Shown here: piece by piece, positions 1 to 7,567 of the stretch
Position numbering within the stretch: position 1 is the stretch's first letter
Layout of the letters: each line of letters starts with the position of its first letter
Source: Paenibacillus tyrphae
Lineage (GTDB): Bacteria > Bacillota > Bacilli > Paenibacillales > NBRC-103111
Direction of reading: 5' to 3'
Length of the DNA stretch: 64,000 nt
Assembly (NCBI RefSeq): GCF_027925525.1
Contig: NZ_BSDJ01000004.1
Location: 248,001 to 312,000 of the forward strand
Position numbers and translations under genes: made by a program
Notes under the pieces: generated by a model
Told to the model about the DNA's origin: nothing
Databases searched by the model: none
The model's input: only the letters and a program-made list of their open reading frames with translations

Positions 1-2
1 GA

Positions 3-1154
3 TTACCATTTGGACGGATCGATTTTGCTTGGATCGAGTCCTTCCCAAATGTTTTTAATATTCGCTTTGGCCGGGTCTTCGAACACCAGCCAGGCGGTAG
101 GCAAATACCGTTCGCCGTATTCGCTGGATGGCTTGTTCAAAATCTGGTTGTCTTTGACCAGTACGGTTGAGGAGCCGCCGTCCAGATTGGCCGCTGTCAC
201 CGCACCGTGCTCCAGAAAAATGTTCTGGATATCGTACAACGTCGCCCCGATGCTGTATCCCGGCTGGCGTCCGTCGATGATGGCGAACATGATGGTGCCG
301 TCAGCTTTTTGCGCCATTGAGGTACGGGGAGCGATTCCCCAGCCGTCGGCCTGATTTTTGATCATGCCCACGCCGTTGACGATAAACTTCGGAGCGAAGG
401 TGACCGCTTCCTGAACGCCCATCTTGATCAGCTCGTTCGGCGTATATTTGCCCGCGATTAGCTTGCCTTCTTTATCGATGGCAACGATGTGATTGCGTGT
501 GTTCATGCCGCCGTCGTTGTAGAAGATCTTCCCTCCGGACATGACGAGGCCGGTCGGCTGAAAGCCATTGCCTTTCCATTCCGGATCGACGAATCCGCCC
601 GCATTGACGCCGGCAATGGCCCCCAATCGTTTAACCATCGAGGAAACCTTTTCTCCCTTGCCGCGTGTGCCCGGAACGGCGATGCGCAGCGTTTTTGGAT
701 CGTTCACGATCAGCAGCTTGCCTTTGAAATTTTTTCCTTCAATGTCTTGTATCTCAATAGGCGGCTTTTTTTCGACCACCGTTGTCGCCGGTTTATGGTC
801 TACGCGCACAAGGTCCTTATCCTTGATTTCGGAATACGTGTCGAACTGCGCCCAGTACCGGTCAACCCGTTTTTTGAGCTCTTCCTCGCCGATGAGGTAT
901 TTCGCCCAATCGCGGTGCTGTGTCGAAATGATCGTATCAGCCATCATCAAGCGCAGATTCGTGCCGGTTTCCGTTAGAAAAAACCACAAGCTGAACACAC
1001 TTCCGAACAAAAACATGAAAAAGAACGTATAAAGTGTAATTGAAGCCAAGGTGGACGAACGCCGTTTCTTCTTTTTAACCGGCTTCTTTTTTTTCTTTGC
1101 GGCAGCGGCAGCGGTCGTCTGAGTACGAGGACTGCCGGGCATCGGTACGGACAT
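3..1154 (-). CDS. Membrane-anchored phosphodiester glycosidase (NAGPA/DUF2233) family protein
   Basis: 383 residues. A Lys-rich cytosolic N-terminus (about 20-33) precedes one membrane segment (about 38-60). The outside domain carries the family signatures GVNAGGF (182-188), APRTSM (275-280) and NLDGGSST (323-330). Proteins with this domain are linked to exopolysaccharide and cell-surface glycan metabolism, cleaving or processing phosphodiester-linked sugars outside the cell; the exact substrate is unknown. The ATG at 1154 is preceded by GAAAGGA. The stop lies at the very edge of the window, so the gene is complete. It reads away from the Agr-like locus across a gap of about 350 bases and is probably not co-transcribed with it. 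Confidence 0.85.
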   Translation of the reverse strand: MSVPMPGSPRTQTTAAAAAKKKKKPVKKKKRRSSTLASITLYTFFFMFLFGSVFSLWFFLTETGTNLRLMMADTIISTQHRDWAKYLIGEEELKKRVDRYWAQFDTYSEIKDKDLVRVDHKPATTVVEKKPPIEIQDIEGKNFKGKLLIVNDPKTLRIAVPGTRGKGEKVSSMVKRLGAIAGVNAGGFVDPEWKGNGFQPTGLVMSGGKIFYNDGGMNTRNHIVAIDKEGKLIAGKYTPNELIKMGVQEAVTFAPKFIVNGVGMIKNQADGWGIAPRTSMAQKADGTIMFAIIDGRQPGYSIGATLYDIQNIFLEHGAVTAANLDGGSSTVLVKDNQILNKPSSEYGERYLPTAWLVFEDPAKANIKNIWEGLDPSKIDPSKW

Positions 1155-1501
1155 AATTCAAATCCTTTCCATGGATATGGTTAGACTCCATCCTCCTTTA
1201 TAAACGAAATACAGCGAAAAAAGTTGCATGAAAGAAAACTTAAAATGTACCCATGAATCTTGTCGCAGTCTTGGGAGAACGGAAATTGAGCTGCTTTTGC
1301 GTCTTAATGTTTTTGGTGAGGGGGCTGACCAGCCTAGGGGTGGACCGTCTGCTTCAAATAAACTCTTCGGAAAATTTAGGGGGGGTTATAGAAGGGAGCG
1401 GTTGTGGTTCCAAGGGAGGAATAAACCGGCTTTTGAAGGGCGCCGACGTGCACGGATAAGGCTGGCAGACCTGCGGACTACCAGCCCAGAAAGCTAAGGC
1501 G
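1155..1501. other. Intergenic stretch with no gene recognised
   Basis: This is the leader side of the glycosidase gene and the trailer of the Agr-like locus. Short reading frames on the plus strand lack ribosome sites and resemble no family. An inverted pair GGCTGG/CCAGCC near 1466-1492 sits just downstream of agrD on the minus strand but has no T-run, so it is not a convincing terminator. I compared the stretch with T-box, c-di-AMP and glmS consensus elements and could not match it. Confidence 0.4.
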
Positions 1502-1624
1502 TTATTTCTTAAGAAGTTCTTCCGGCGTTTCTGGGCGGTTCATAGTTAATGAATTTGTTACTACAAAAAAAGCGGCCAGAGCCATTAGTAATGAGTTTGC
1601 AATAATAGCTAATTTTTTTTTCAA
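1502..1624 (-). CDS. agrD: AgrD-like cyclic autoinducer propeptide lacking cysteine
   Basis: A 40-residue peptide too short for ordinary gene callers. The TTG start overlaps the agrB stop (TTGA), and the ribosome site AGGAGG lies in the last codons of agrB, so translation is coupled. It has the three AgrD parts: a Lys-rich amphipathic N-terminal leader (about 1-22), a short core, and the acidic tail RPETPEELLKK (30-40), which matches the P-E-x-P-E-E-L tail that AgrB recognises. The core reads TNSLTMN. There is no cysteine anywhere, so a thiolactone cannot form; Ser25 is four residues before the expected cleavage point and could form a lactone ring (SLTMN). Serine-lactone peptides are known in a few staphylococci. 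The identity as AgrD is firm from tail, length and position; the ring chemistry is inferred. Confidence 0.85.
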   Translation of the reverse strand: MKKKLAIIANSLLMALAAFFVVTNSLTMNRPETPEELLKK

Positions 1625-2178
1625 TGCAGTTGCCTCCTCTCAAAATATTTAATAATTTTGTAGGAATATCGTGTTGTTAAAACGGCTTGTATGATGAAAG
1701 CGGCAGTAAAAACTGTAGATTTGATAAAAAAGTTGCTGAATATAATTAGTAATGTAATTATTTTTAATAAAGGGTAAAATTTTTGAGGAATTCGGCTGAC
1801 ATCTTTAATATTATTAGGAGCTGTAAACAGCAAGATCATAAAGGAAATGGCATTAAGATAAATGGATATTTCTGTATACTCAGATGGTACATTGGCGATG
1901 GTTGTAAAAATAAAAATTGAAGTAATACAGCAAGCCAGCGAAGAAGACAAATGAACTCCTCCGCTAACATAACGAATCAACAAAAATACACATATACCAA
2001 TAAACGTTTCGTCGAATCGGTTTGTAAAAACGGATATCAACAAGGAAAAGATTATAGCAAGACTCGTATTGATTGTTAAACTCAACGCGTATTTTAAAGC
2101 TATTTCTGATCCGGCATGTTCATTATTCTTACGTATGCATTTTGCCAAGTACGTTGCCATTGAATCGATAGGATTCAT
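1621..2178 (-). CDS. agrB: AgrB-type propeptide-processing membrane endopeptidase
   Basis: 185 residues from the ATG at 2178, which overlaps the stop of the upstream gene (ATGA) and follows AGAAGAGAAAGG; an in-frame ATG at 2211 is possible but less likely. AgrB cuts the C-terminal tail from AgrD and forms a thioester on its active cysteine before ring closure. The catalytic pair is present at the family spacing: His76 and Cys83 within VSGGVHLSSSLACC (S. aureus AgrB uses His77 and Cys84). Five or six hydrophobic segments fill the rest. It is translationally coupled to the receptor-like gene before it and to agrD after it. Base composition is AT-rich compared with flanking genes. Confidence 0.93.
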   Translation of the reverse strand: MNPIDSMATYLAKCIRKNNEHAGSEIALKYALSLTINTSLAIIFSLLISVFTNRFDETFIGICVFLLIRYVSGGVHLSSSLACCITSIFIFTTIANVPSEYTEISIYLNAISFMILLFTAPNNIKDVSRIPQKFYPLLKIITLLIIFSNFFIKSTVFTAAFIIQAVLTTRYSYKIIKYFERRQLH

Positions 2179-2849
2179 CTCTTGGACAGCCTTTCTCTTC
2201 TTGCTTTCCATAGTTTTTGATTATGTTTATACGAAAGCACGATACCAATAAGAAAAATGATTGCCAATACGATTGGAATTGCAATATGGTATTTTAAATC
2301 TCCCAATATTAAAGTTTGGACCTGAAGCGCGAATACGCTTAAGATAAGTATAGCCGACAACCAAAAATTGTATTTTTTCATCGAATCATTTATTGTGAAG
2401 TGAAAACCTATTTTATAGCGTTGTAAAAAAAGGATTAGCAGCACTTGAAAGGCTGTTACAACTAATTGCCAAGTAACAAAGTGAACTAGATTGGTCTGTA
2501 TTAATTGCACTGACGTTAAATTCATCTGCATACCTATAACAGTGGCAAGACCTTCGAAAATGGCTGTTGCAATATTGGCAATGATGCACATGAAAAATGA
2601 AAAAAGAATAGGAAGTCTAAAAAATAAGGTTAGCAGCACGATTTCGATTACAAATATAGACAAAAATGCATAGTTAAATTGTCCCAGAAAATCACGTACA
2701 TAAAACGAAACTAAAGATAGAATTAATGCGATAAAAAATACTTTATGTAGTGCATATCGAAAATATATACGGAAAGCGGATAAAACCAACAACACCATTG
2801 CGAAAAATTCAATAGTTGTAGACACCATTTTTACAAGAAAAGTAACCAT
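2175..2849 (-). CDS. AgrC-like multispanning membrane protein without a kinase domain
   Basis: 224 residues with six or seven hydrophobic segments filling about residues 8-205, then a short basic cytosolic end (KARRERLSKR). This resembles the peptide-sensing N-terminal half of AgrC-type histidine kinases, but the His-containing dimerisation helix and the ATPase domain are absent: the frame stops at a TGA overlapping the agrB start. No separate kinase or response regulator lies nearby. It could be a truncated receptor, a transporter or immunity-like partner of AgrB, or a subunit that recruits a kinase encoded elsewhere. The start ATG follows AAAGGGG. The operon link to agrB is seen directly; the receptor role is inferred. 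Confidence 0.6.
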   Translation of the reverse strand: MVTFLVKMVSTTIEFFAMVLLVLSAFRIYFRYALHKVFFIALILSLVSFYVRDFLGQFNYAFLSIFVIEIVLLTLFFRLPILFSFFMCIIANIATAIFEGLATVIGMQMNLTSVQLIQTNLVHFVTWQLVVTAFQVLLILFLQRYKIGFHFTINDSMKKYNFWLSAILILSVFALQVQTLILGDLKYHIAIPIVLAIIFLIGIVLSYKHNQKLWKARRERLSKR

Positions 2850-3115
2850 GAGGAATCCCCTTTGAAAAACTATTAGTTAGATGGCTATTACAATTCGTAT
2901 GGTAAAAAAGTCCTATCATAATACTGAATTGTTTTTGGAAAACTTTAGAATCGTTTACTTCAAGATAAGTTTAATATACACATAATAAGTACACAAGAAA
3001 ATTTTTGTCGAAAATTGGCGGTTTTTAACTGTTTTGCTTTCGTAAGATATAGCGTAATACTGGGCATTGAAATATAAAAAACTATTAAGTAATAAAAAGA
3101 GAAGGCCGCACCCTC

Positions 3116-3640
3116 CTACGTATCCGCTACTTCCTTTATATATAAATAATGAATAAGGGCTATCAAAAGCACGGTTCCCAAGCTATACGCCAGCACGCTT
3201 TTGGTTCCTACAAGAAACAAAGACGAAATAATAGCCATCAACAAAATAAGCCCACCACTCATGATAAAAAATAACCTCTTGGTATAGGTCGGATTCGTAG
3301 AAGCCATTTTGGGGTTAAATTGAACGAAGGTGAATCCCACACGCATCTTTGAAAGTATCAATGCTGTTATCGAATTTAACGAACTTAAGAAAATCGCAGG
3401 TAAAAGTGTCGCTTCCATAGCCAAGGCAACAAACGCTTCCAATTGAAAACGGGTAATGAGTAAGTACATCAGCATTTCCGAAATCAAGTTATACAACAGT
3501 ACGATAACACTGACCAACACTGCGCTCGTCAGACGAAGTCTGAAAAAAAGACTGAAACAGAGAATTGTGAAAAACGGCTGCAAAACGGCCAATCCCAAAA
3601 GCAGCAGCTTTGTTTGTGTGATAAGTGAAATTTGAGTCAT
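3116..3640 (-). CDS. Hypothetical membrane protein, five predicted segments, upstream of the Agr-like genes
   Basis: 174 residues, mainly hydrophobic, with about five membrane segments and a short soluble stretch (about 101-122). I do not recognise a family. Size, orientation and composition resemble the neighbouring AgrC-like protein, and it may be a second sensor-type or immunity-type protein of the same locus. It is separated from that gene by 266 AT-rich bases, so it may be transcribed separately. No good ribosome site precedes the ATG at 3640, so the start is uncertain. Confidence 0.5.
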   Translation of the reverse strand: MTQISLITQTKLLLLGLAVLQPFFTILCFSLFFRLRLTSAVLVSVIVLLYNLISEMLMYLLITRFQLEAFVALAMEATLLPAIFLSSLNSITALILSKMRVGFTFVQFNPKMASTNPTYTKRLFFIMSGGLILLMAIISSLFLVGTKSVLAYSLGTVLLIALIHYLYIKEVADT

Positions 3641-3838
3641 GATGAGGGCGCTGATGATAATGCTCTTAAGATGAGGTACAAACTCTCGAATCTATCACTA
3701 CGTTTGATTCAAGCAATCATGGCAAAGAAGCCTAGACTTTGGTAGTGTTAGAGGTAGAGGACTGCACTTTACCAAAGCAGGCTTTTTTTGCTCCAAAGCT
3801 ACAGTGTACAAGAGTCCGTGCTGAACTTCAAGCGACTT

Positions 3839-3857
3839 TATGCCATGTTTTGGCATA
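3839..3857. repeat. Perfect inverted repeat, possible operator
   Basis: TATGCCA-TGTTT-TGGCATA, a 7-base perfect inverted repeat. It lies about 60 bases upstream of the probable start of the methyltransferase-regulator pair and could be a binding site for the encoded HTH protein. There is no T-run, so it is not a terminator. Confidence 0.4.
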
Positions 3858-3919
3858 GGAACGGCTCGGTCTGAAGCGGTATGGAGCGATGGTCTGCAGA
3901 CAAAGAGAGGATACGCCTA

Positions 3920-4591
3920 ATGACGGTTGACGTATATAGCGGAGCATGGTGGGACGAATTTAGCGTCTTCTTTTCGAATGAAGACTTGTGGGATAACGGA
4001 AGCCGAAGCTTACTGTTAAAGTATTTTGCGAAGTTTGCGGTTCGGGATGGAGGGCGGCGCGTGCTTGATGTCGGCTGCGGTCCGGGAATCGGTACGAAGC
4101 GCTTGAACGAAATGGGCTTTCTCGCGACGGGCGTCGATATTTCTCCGGCCATGGTCGAAACTGCCAAGGCAAGGCAGGTCGAGGCGTATTTGTCGGATTG
4201 CGACCCGATTCCCGAGGAAGACGGGACTTTCGATTATGTGTTCTGCTGTACGGTGGTAGAGTGGGTGCGGAATCCGTACGGGATGATTCGTGAGATGACC
4301 CGGGTGATCAAGCCGGGAGGCGGAATGGTTATCGCTTGTCTCGGTCCCGGCAATTTGCCGCACGAAGATGCGCTGAAGCGTCTGCGGGGCGAGACGACCA
4401 ATTACAATATGCTGATGCCGGTCGAGCTGCATCGGCTGCTCTTGGACTGCGGGCTGAAGATCCGATCCATGACCGGTGCGCGAAGCCGTCATATCTCTCA
4501 AGAGACGTATGCCAAGCTCGATTGGATCACCAAATCGAACTGCAGCAATCTATGGATTATCGGAGCGGACAAGGAGGGGAGCTTGCTATGA
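3920..4591 (+). CDS. Class I SAM-dependent methyltransferase
   Basis: 223 residues from the ATG at 3920, which follows AAAGAGAGG at good spacing; an in-frame ATG at 3881 has no ribosome site. The SAM-binding motif I is clear (VLDVGCGPGIGT, about 48-59), followed by an acidic loop with GVDISP and the motif II/III region ending in the turn KPGGGM. The fold is the small-molecule methyltransferase 11 type; the substrate cannot be told. Its stop overlaps the start of the following HTH-TPR regulator (ATGA), so the two are translationally coupled, suggesting that the regulator controls, or responds to, the product of this enzyme. Confidence 0.85.
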   Translation: MTVDVYSGAWWDEFSVFFSNEDLWDNGSRSLLLKYFAKFAVRDGGRRVLDVGCGPGIGTKRLNEMGFLATGVDISPAMVETAKARQVEAYLSDCDPIPEEDGTFDYVFCCTVVEWVRNPYGMIREMTRVIKPGGGMVIACLGPGNLPHEDALKRLRGETTNYNMLMPVELHRLLLDCGLKIRSMTGARSRHISQETYAKLDWITKSNCSNLWIIGADKEGSLL

Positions 4592-5847
4592 ACCTGGATC
4601 ATTTCGGGCAGCTCGTTCGCTCCAGGCGCGAAGCCGTCCCGATGCTGCAAAAGGAGCTTTCCGCGGGCATTTGTACCCGCAGTATGATTTCACGGATTGA
4701 AAATGAGGACTACTTTCCGCACATCACGATCGTCGAAAAGCTGCTGGAGCGGCTTGGAATGCCGATTCTCGATTGGCTGGAACGGATGAGTCGGAAGGAC
4801 CCCGAGCAGAAGGCGCTGGGGCTGATTCTCGAATACCTTCAGGAGAGATACGAGAAGGAACGGGATTACGAGACGATCCGGAAGTGGATGGAACAGTTGA
4901 AAGAGATACGGTTTGAGGTAAAGCCGGTGTATCGGGCCGGCCTGCATGCATTACAGGCATTTGTCGAAGACGTTCGGCAAAACTTCAAGGAAGCCGAGAG
5001 CGAATACAAGCAATGGATTGATCTGGCTCGGGAGCTGCAGGACATTCCTATGCTCGCCGCCGGCTTAAACCGGCTTTCGTTCATGTATGTGAACATCGAT
5101 CCGGGCCATGCCTCCGAATGGATTGAAGAAGCTTATGCCCTCGTACAGCGGCACAGTGTCCCGCAGGAGCTTGCGATTTCGGTTCAGCTTACGATGTCCG
5201 CCTATCGCTACGGAATCGGAGAATACCATACCGCCATTTCGCTCCTTCAGGCTGTCAAAAGCAGAAAAAGGCTTTCCCCGATCTCCCGGTTTCGCTCGCA
5301 TAATCTGTTGGGAAAATGTTACCAGGTCATTGGGAAGTATACGGATGCGGAGGAAGAATACAAGCAGACTGCCGCTTATTTTACGTACCATCCTTCGTTT
5401 GAGCTGATCTTTAACAATAATATTGGGGATTTGTATGCCGATATGGGAGAGTACAAGCTGGCCTTCGAGCATCAGCGCCGATCCTTGGAAATCGGAGAGG
5501 CGACCAAGCAGCCTTATTTTGTCGAGATTGCGCGGCTGCGGCTGGCGAAGCTGCATAACCGATGCGGCGAATACGAGGAGGCGGAAACGACCTGCCGCCA
5601 GATTATCGAGCATAGCTGGAATAGCCGCAACATCCATATGGCCAAGCTGATTTTATCCGAAACACGCTTCGCTTTGGGGGACGAGAACTGTACCGGAATG
5701 CTACTGGAAGTCGTTCGTTTTTTTCAAGAGCAGCCGGGAACGGATTCCGTCGAATACTTGAAGGAAGCGTATAAGCTGCTGGCCAAAGTCAACATGACAC
5801 CTGAGGATACGGAGAAGCTGTTTCGTACCCAGGTGCGAATTTATTAA
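4588..5847 (+). CDS. HTH-TPR transcriptional regulator (RRNPP-like architecture)
   Basis: 419 residues. The ATG at 4588 overlaps the methyltransferase stop and follows AAGGAGGGG. An N-terminal XRE-type helix-turn-helix occupies about residues 6-62 (CTRSMISRIENEDYFP is the recognition region). The remainder is helical with repeated Tyr/Ala/Gly positions typical of tetratricopeptide repeats, such as IGEYHTAISLL and MGEYKLAFEHQ. This is the layout of Rgg, PlcR, NprR and related regulators that bind small secreted peptides. No peptide gene with a secretion signal is visible next to it, so whether it senses a peptide is inference. Length fits the family. Confidence 0.8.
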   Translation: MNLDHFGQLVRSRREAVPMLQKELSAGICTRSMISRIENEDYFPHITIVEKLLERLGMPILDWLERMSRKDPEQKALGLILEYLQERYEKERDYETIRKWMEQLKEIRFEVKPVYRAGLHALQAFVEDVRQNFKEAESEYKQWIDLARELQDIPMLAAGLNRLSFMYVNIDPGHASEWIEEAYALVQRHSVPQELAISVQLTMSAYRYGIGEYHTAISLLQAVKSRKRLSPISRFRSHNLLGKCYQVIGKYTDAEEEYKQTAAYFTYHPSFELIFNNNIGDLYADMGEYKLAFEHQRRSLEIGEATKQPYFVEIARLRLAKLHNRCGEYEEAETTCRQIIEHSWNSRNIHMAKLILSETRFALGDENCTGMLLEVVRFFQEQPGTDSVEYLKEAYKLLAKVNMTPEDTEKLFRTQVRIY

Positions 5848-6112
5848 GGGAGGTTACACTTTTGAGGGGGTGACAAATTTCGTAACGTGGATTAATTTGG
5901 AGTATGATAGTAATAAAGAAGGACAAGCTTCAGGCAAGCGGCTAAAAAACTATGAACACTCTCAGCGAATGCATTCTAAACAGGAGCCGGAAGCATAGAA
6001 TAATACTAACAGGTATTCACTCCGCTCCTACGGGCAGAATCGGATACAAAAATAGCCCGCGGCAGTCGTTCGCGCTCGCGGGCGGAGATAGGCACAGTAA
6101 TGCAGGACGAAA
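5848..6112. other. Intergenic stretch, no confident gene
   Basis: A GTG-initiated 42-codon frame (5870-5998) directly after GAGGGG was examined as a possible peptide gene for the upstream TPR regulator. It has no hydrophobic secretion segment and its spacing to the ribosome site is poor, so I do not call it. A TATGAT hexamer at 5903-5908 could be a promoter element but has no good -35 partner. Confidence 0.3.
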
Positions 6113-6781
6113 CTAGACGTTTTTCTCCGCTGTGGAGAAAGCTGCCGATTTGCCGCTTTTACTGAAGGAAAATTCCAGGCTTTTTTTGGTGTTGATCGCC
6201 ACTTTGCGCAGAAGTAGTTCGTGGTATTTCCGTTGGCGGATTGCTGAGATGGTGACGTGCGGGCCTTCGCCGTCTTCATTAAAATAAAGCCGGCCGCGCC
6301 GCTCGTCGTATTTGCGGATGTGATTGAAATTGACGTAAAGATCGGTGTCCATCTTCTTGAAATCGTTCTCTTCCAACCGGTCCAAAAAGCTGCTGAAATC
6401 AAGCAGCGACTCAATACTCCTCGTAATTGTCGCGCCTTTCTGGTAATACGTAATTTCTTTCATACCGATCTCGATGAAGTAGACGTTCGACAGGTCCATA
6501 TCCTCGTTTTGTTTGGGGGCCAGAGACGATGCAATATGACTGCTCATCAGATGCCCTGCCTTAATCATCAAATCGGTATAAGGGTAGCCGTATGCAGCCG
6601 ACAGCTTCTGAAGCGTATCCGGCGACGGGGTTATTTTGTCATTGGTCGAACGGTTTCGCTCAAGCTCGAGATCCCGGATGTAGGCATGGGAAAGACCGCT
6701 TTTGCGAGCCGCTTCTCGCAAAGACATCGAGCCTCGAAGACCCTCTAGAAATTTTCCGAAATCGGGAATTGGTTGTCCCAA
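6113..6781 (-). CDS. XRE-family transcriptional regulator
   Basis: 222 residues, TTG start preceded by AGAGGAG. The first 70 residues form a helix-turn-helix of the Cro/C1 type (MSLREAARKSGLSHAYIRDL). The C-terminal 150 residues are a separate domain that I do not recognise, with an MKEITYYQKG segment and a Lys-rich end. It is transcribed divergently from the small unknown gene at 6950, whose promoter contains an imperfect palindrome that may be this regulator's site. Confidence 0.8.
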   Translation of the reverse strand: MGQPIPDFGKFLEGLRGSMSLREAARKSGLSHAYIRDLELERNRSTNDKITPSPDTLQKLSAAYGYPYTDLMIKAGHLMSSHIASSLAPKQNEDMDLSNVYFIEIGMKEITYYQKGATITRSIESLLDFSSFLDRLEENDFKKMDTDLYVNFNHIRKYDERRGRLYFNEDGEGPHVTISAIRQRKYHELLLRKVAINTKKSLEFSFSKSGKSAAFSTAEKNV

Positions 6782-6874
6782 ACCTGGTCACTCCTCTCTG
6801 AAACTATTGTAATGGACAAACGTATGAAAGGAAATAGCAATTTCTAAAAAAGCGTTTATCTGGTGGTCTGCCTC

Positions 6875-6903
6875 TTGACTCTATGTAATACGAATACTAC
6901 ATT
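6875..6903 (+). promoter_or_regulatory. Sigma-A type promoter with overlapping palindrome
   Basis: TTGACT (6875-6880), 17-base spacer, TACATT (6898-6903). An imperfect palindrome TGTAATACGAATACTACA (6884-6901) covers the spacer and -10, a classic repressor position. The divergent XRE regulator is the natural candidate. The promoter also shows that the gene downstream starts at 6950, not further upstream. Confidence 0.7.
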
Positions 6904-6949
6904 AGAAGTAGCACACTTTTTTAGCTTTACAGAAGGGGGTGGGATTGTA

Positions 6950-7387
6950 ATGAGAGACAAAGTTATGAATCGTTGGAGCACCTACGAACCCTACTATATT
7001 GAATTTAATGGTTACAAAGTAGCAGATATCGTCATTACCAGCCATGCGCTCAGCCGATGGTCGGAGCGTGTGGAGAACGAGCAGGGCGGAATTGAGCATA
7101 TTTGCTCCTTTTTATGGGAAAGACTGAAGAACTGTAAAGTCCAACCTTATTATGCAAATGAAAAAGACGTTTACCTGATTGACGATGACCTTGTGATGGT
7201 CGCCGAGTTTGTCGAATTGAAGGATGAAACCGATATCGCAGGCAATCCTCTGCATAAAATGATTGTCGTTACGTTCTTGGGCCGCGTGTCTCAGGATATT
7301 CAACTTCGCGATTTGAAAGCCTATTACTCCTGGCTGCGCCACACCCGTCGCATGACCTTGGTGAAACACGGAAGAAAACGCAAATAA
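6950..7387 (+). CDS. Conserved hypothetical protein, 145 residues
   Basis: The ATG at 6950 follows AGAAGGGGG and lies about 45 bases downstream of a good promoter. The protein is soluble with mixed alpha/beta character. Near the N-terminus it has ITSHALSRWSERV (His and Arg in one helix), and it ends in a basic tail (RHTRRMTLVKHGRKRK) that could bind nucleic acid. I do not recognise the family. It is divergent from an XRE regulator and has its own terminator, so it is a single-gene unit. Confidence 0.7.
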   Translation: MRDKVMNRWSTYEPYYIEFNGYKVADIVITSHALSRWSERVENEQGGIEHICSFLWERLKNCKVQPYYANEKDVYLIDDDLVMVAEFVELKDETDIAGNPLHKMIVVTFLGRVSQDIQLRDLKAYYSWLRHTRRMTLVKHGRKRK

Positions 7388-7417
7388 GCGGCACTTGCCC
7401 ATAACCATATTCATACC

Positions 7418-7447
7418 GAAGGCTGGCCTCTACAGGTCGGCCTTTTC
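7418..7447 (+). terminator. Rho-independent terminator
   Basis: AAGGCTGGCC / GGTCGGCCTT stem with two G-T pairs, followed by TTCTT. It lies 30 bases after the hypothetical gene. Confidence 0.65.
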
Positions 7448-7567
7448 TTGCATTTACTTTAAGTATACCATAATATACCAAAGGATGCGACGGGTTTTTA
7501 TGTCGAATGCATAAATTCCTTCCACTCATGGGGAAAATTAGGGTGAGCAGGAAGGGGATGAAGCGTT

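Noticed and set aside
1335..1350. GGGGTGGACCGTC on the plus strand, reminiscent of the T-box antiterminator
   Set aside because: Lacks the exact GGGTGGnACCGCG spacing, has no specifier stem, and no plus-strand gene follows within 2.5 kb.
3024..3032. ACAGTTAAA (minus strand), like an AgrA half-site, upstream of the AgrC-like gene
   Set aside because: AgrA needs two direct repeats about 12 bases apart; no second copy is present, and single 9-base matches are expected by chance in AT-rich DNA.
5870..5998. 42-codon GTG frame after the HTH-TPR regulator as a signalling peptide gene
   Set aside because: No hydrophobic secretion segment, poor ribosome-site spacing, hydrophilic throughout.
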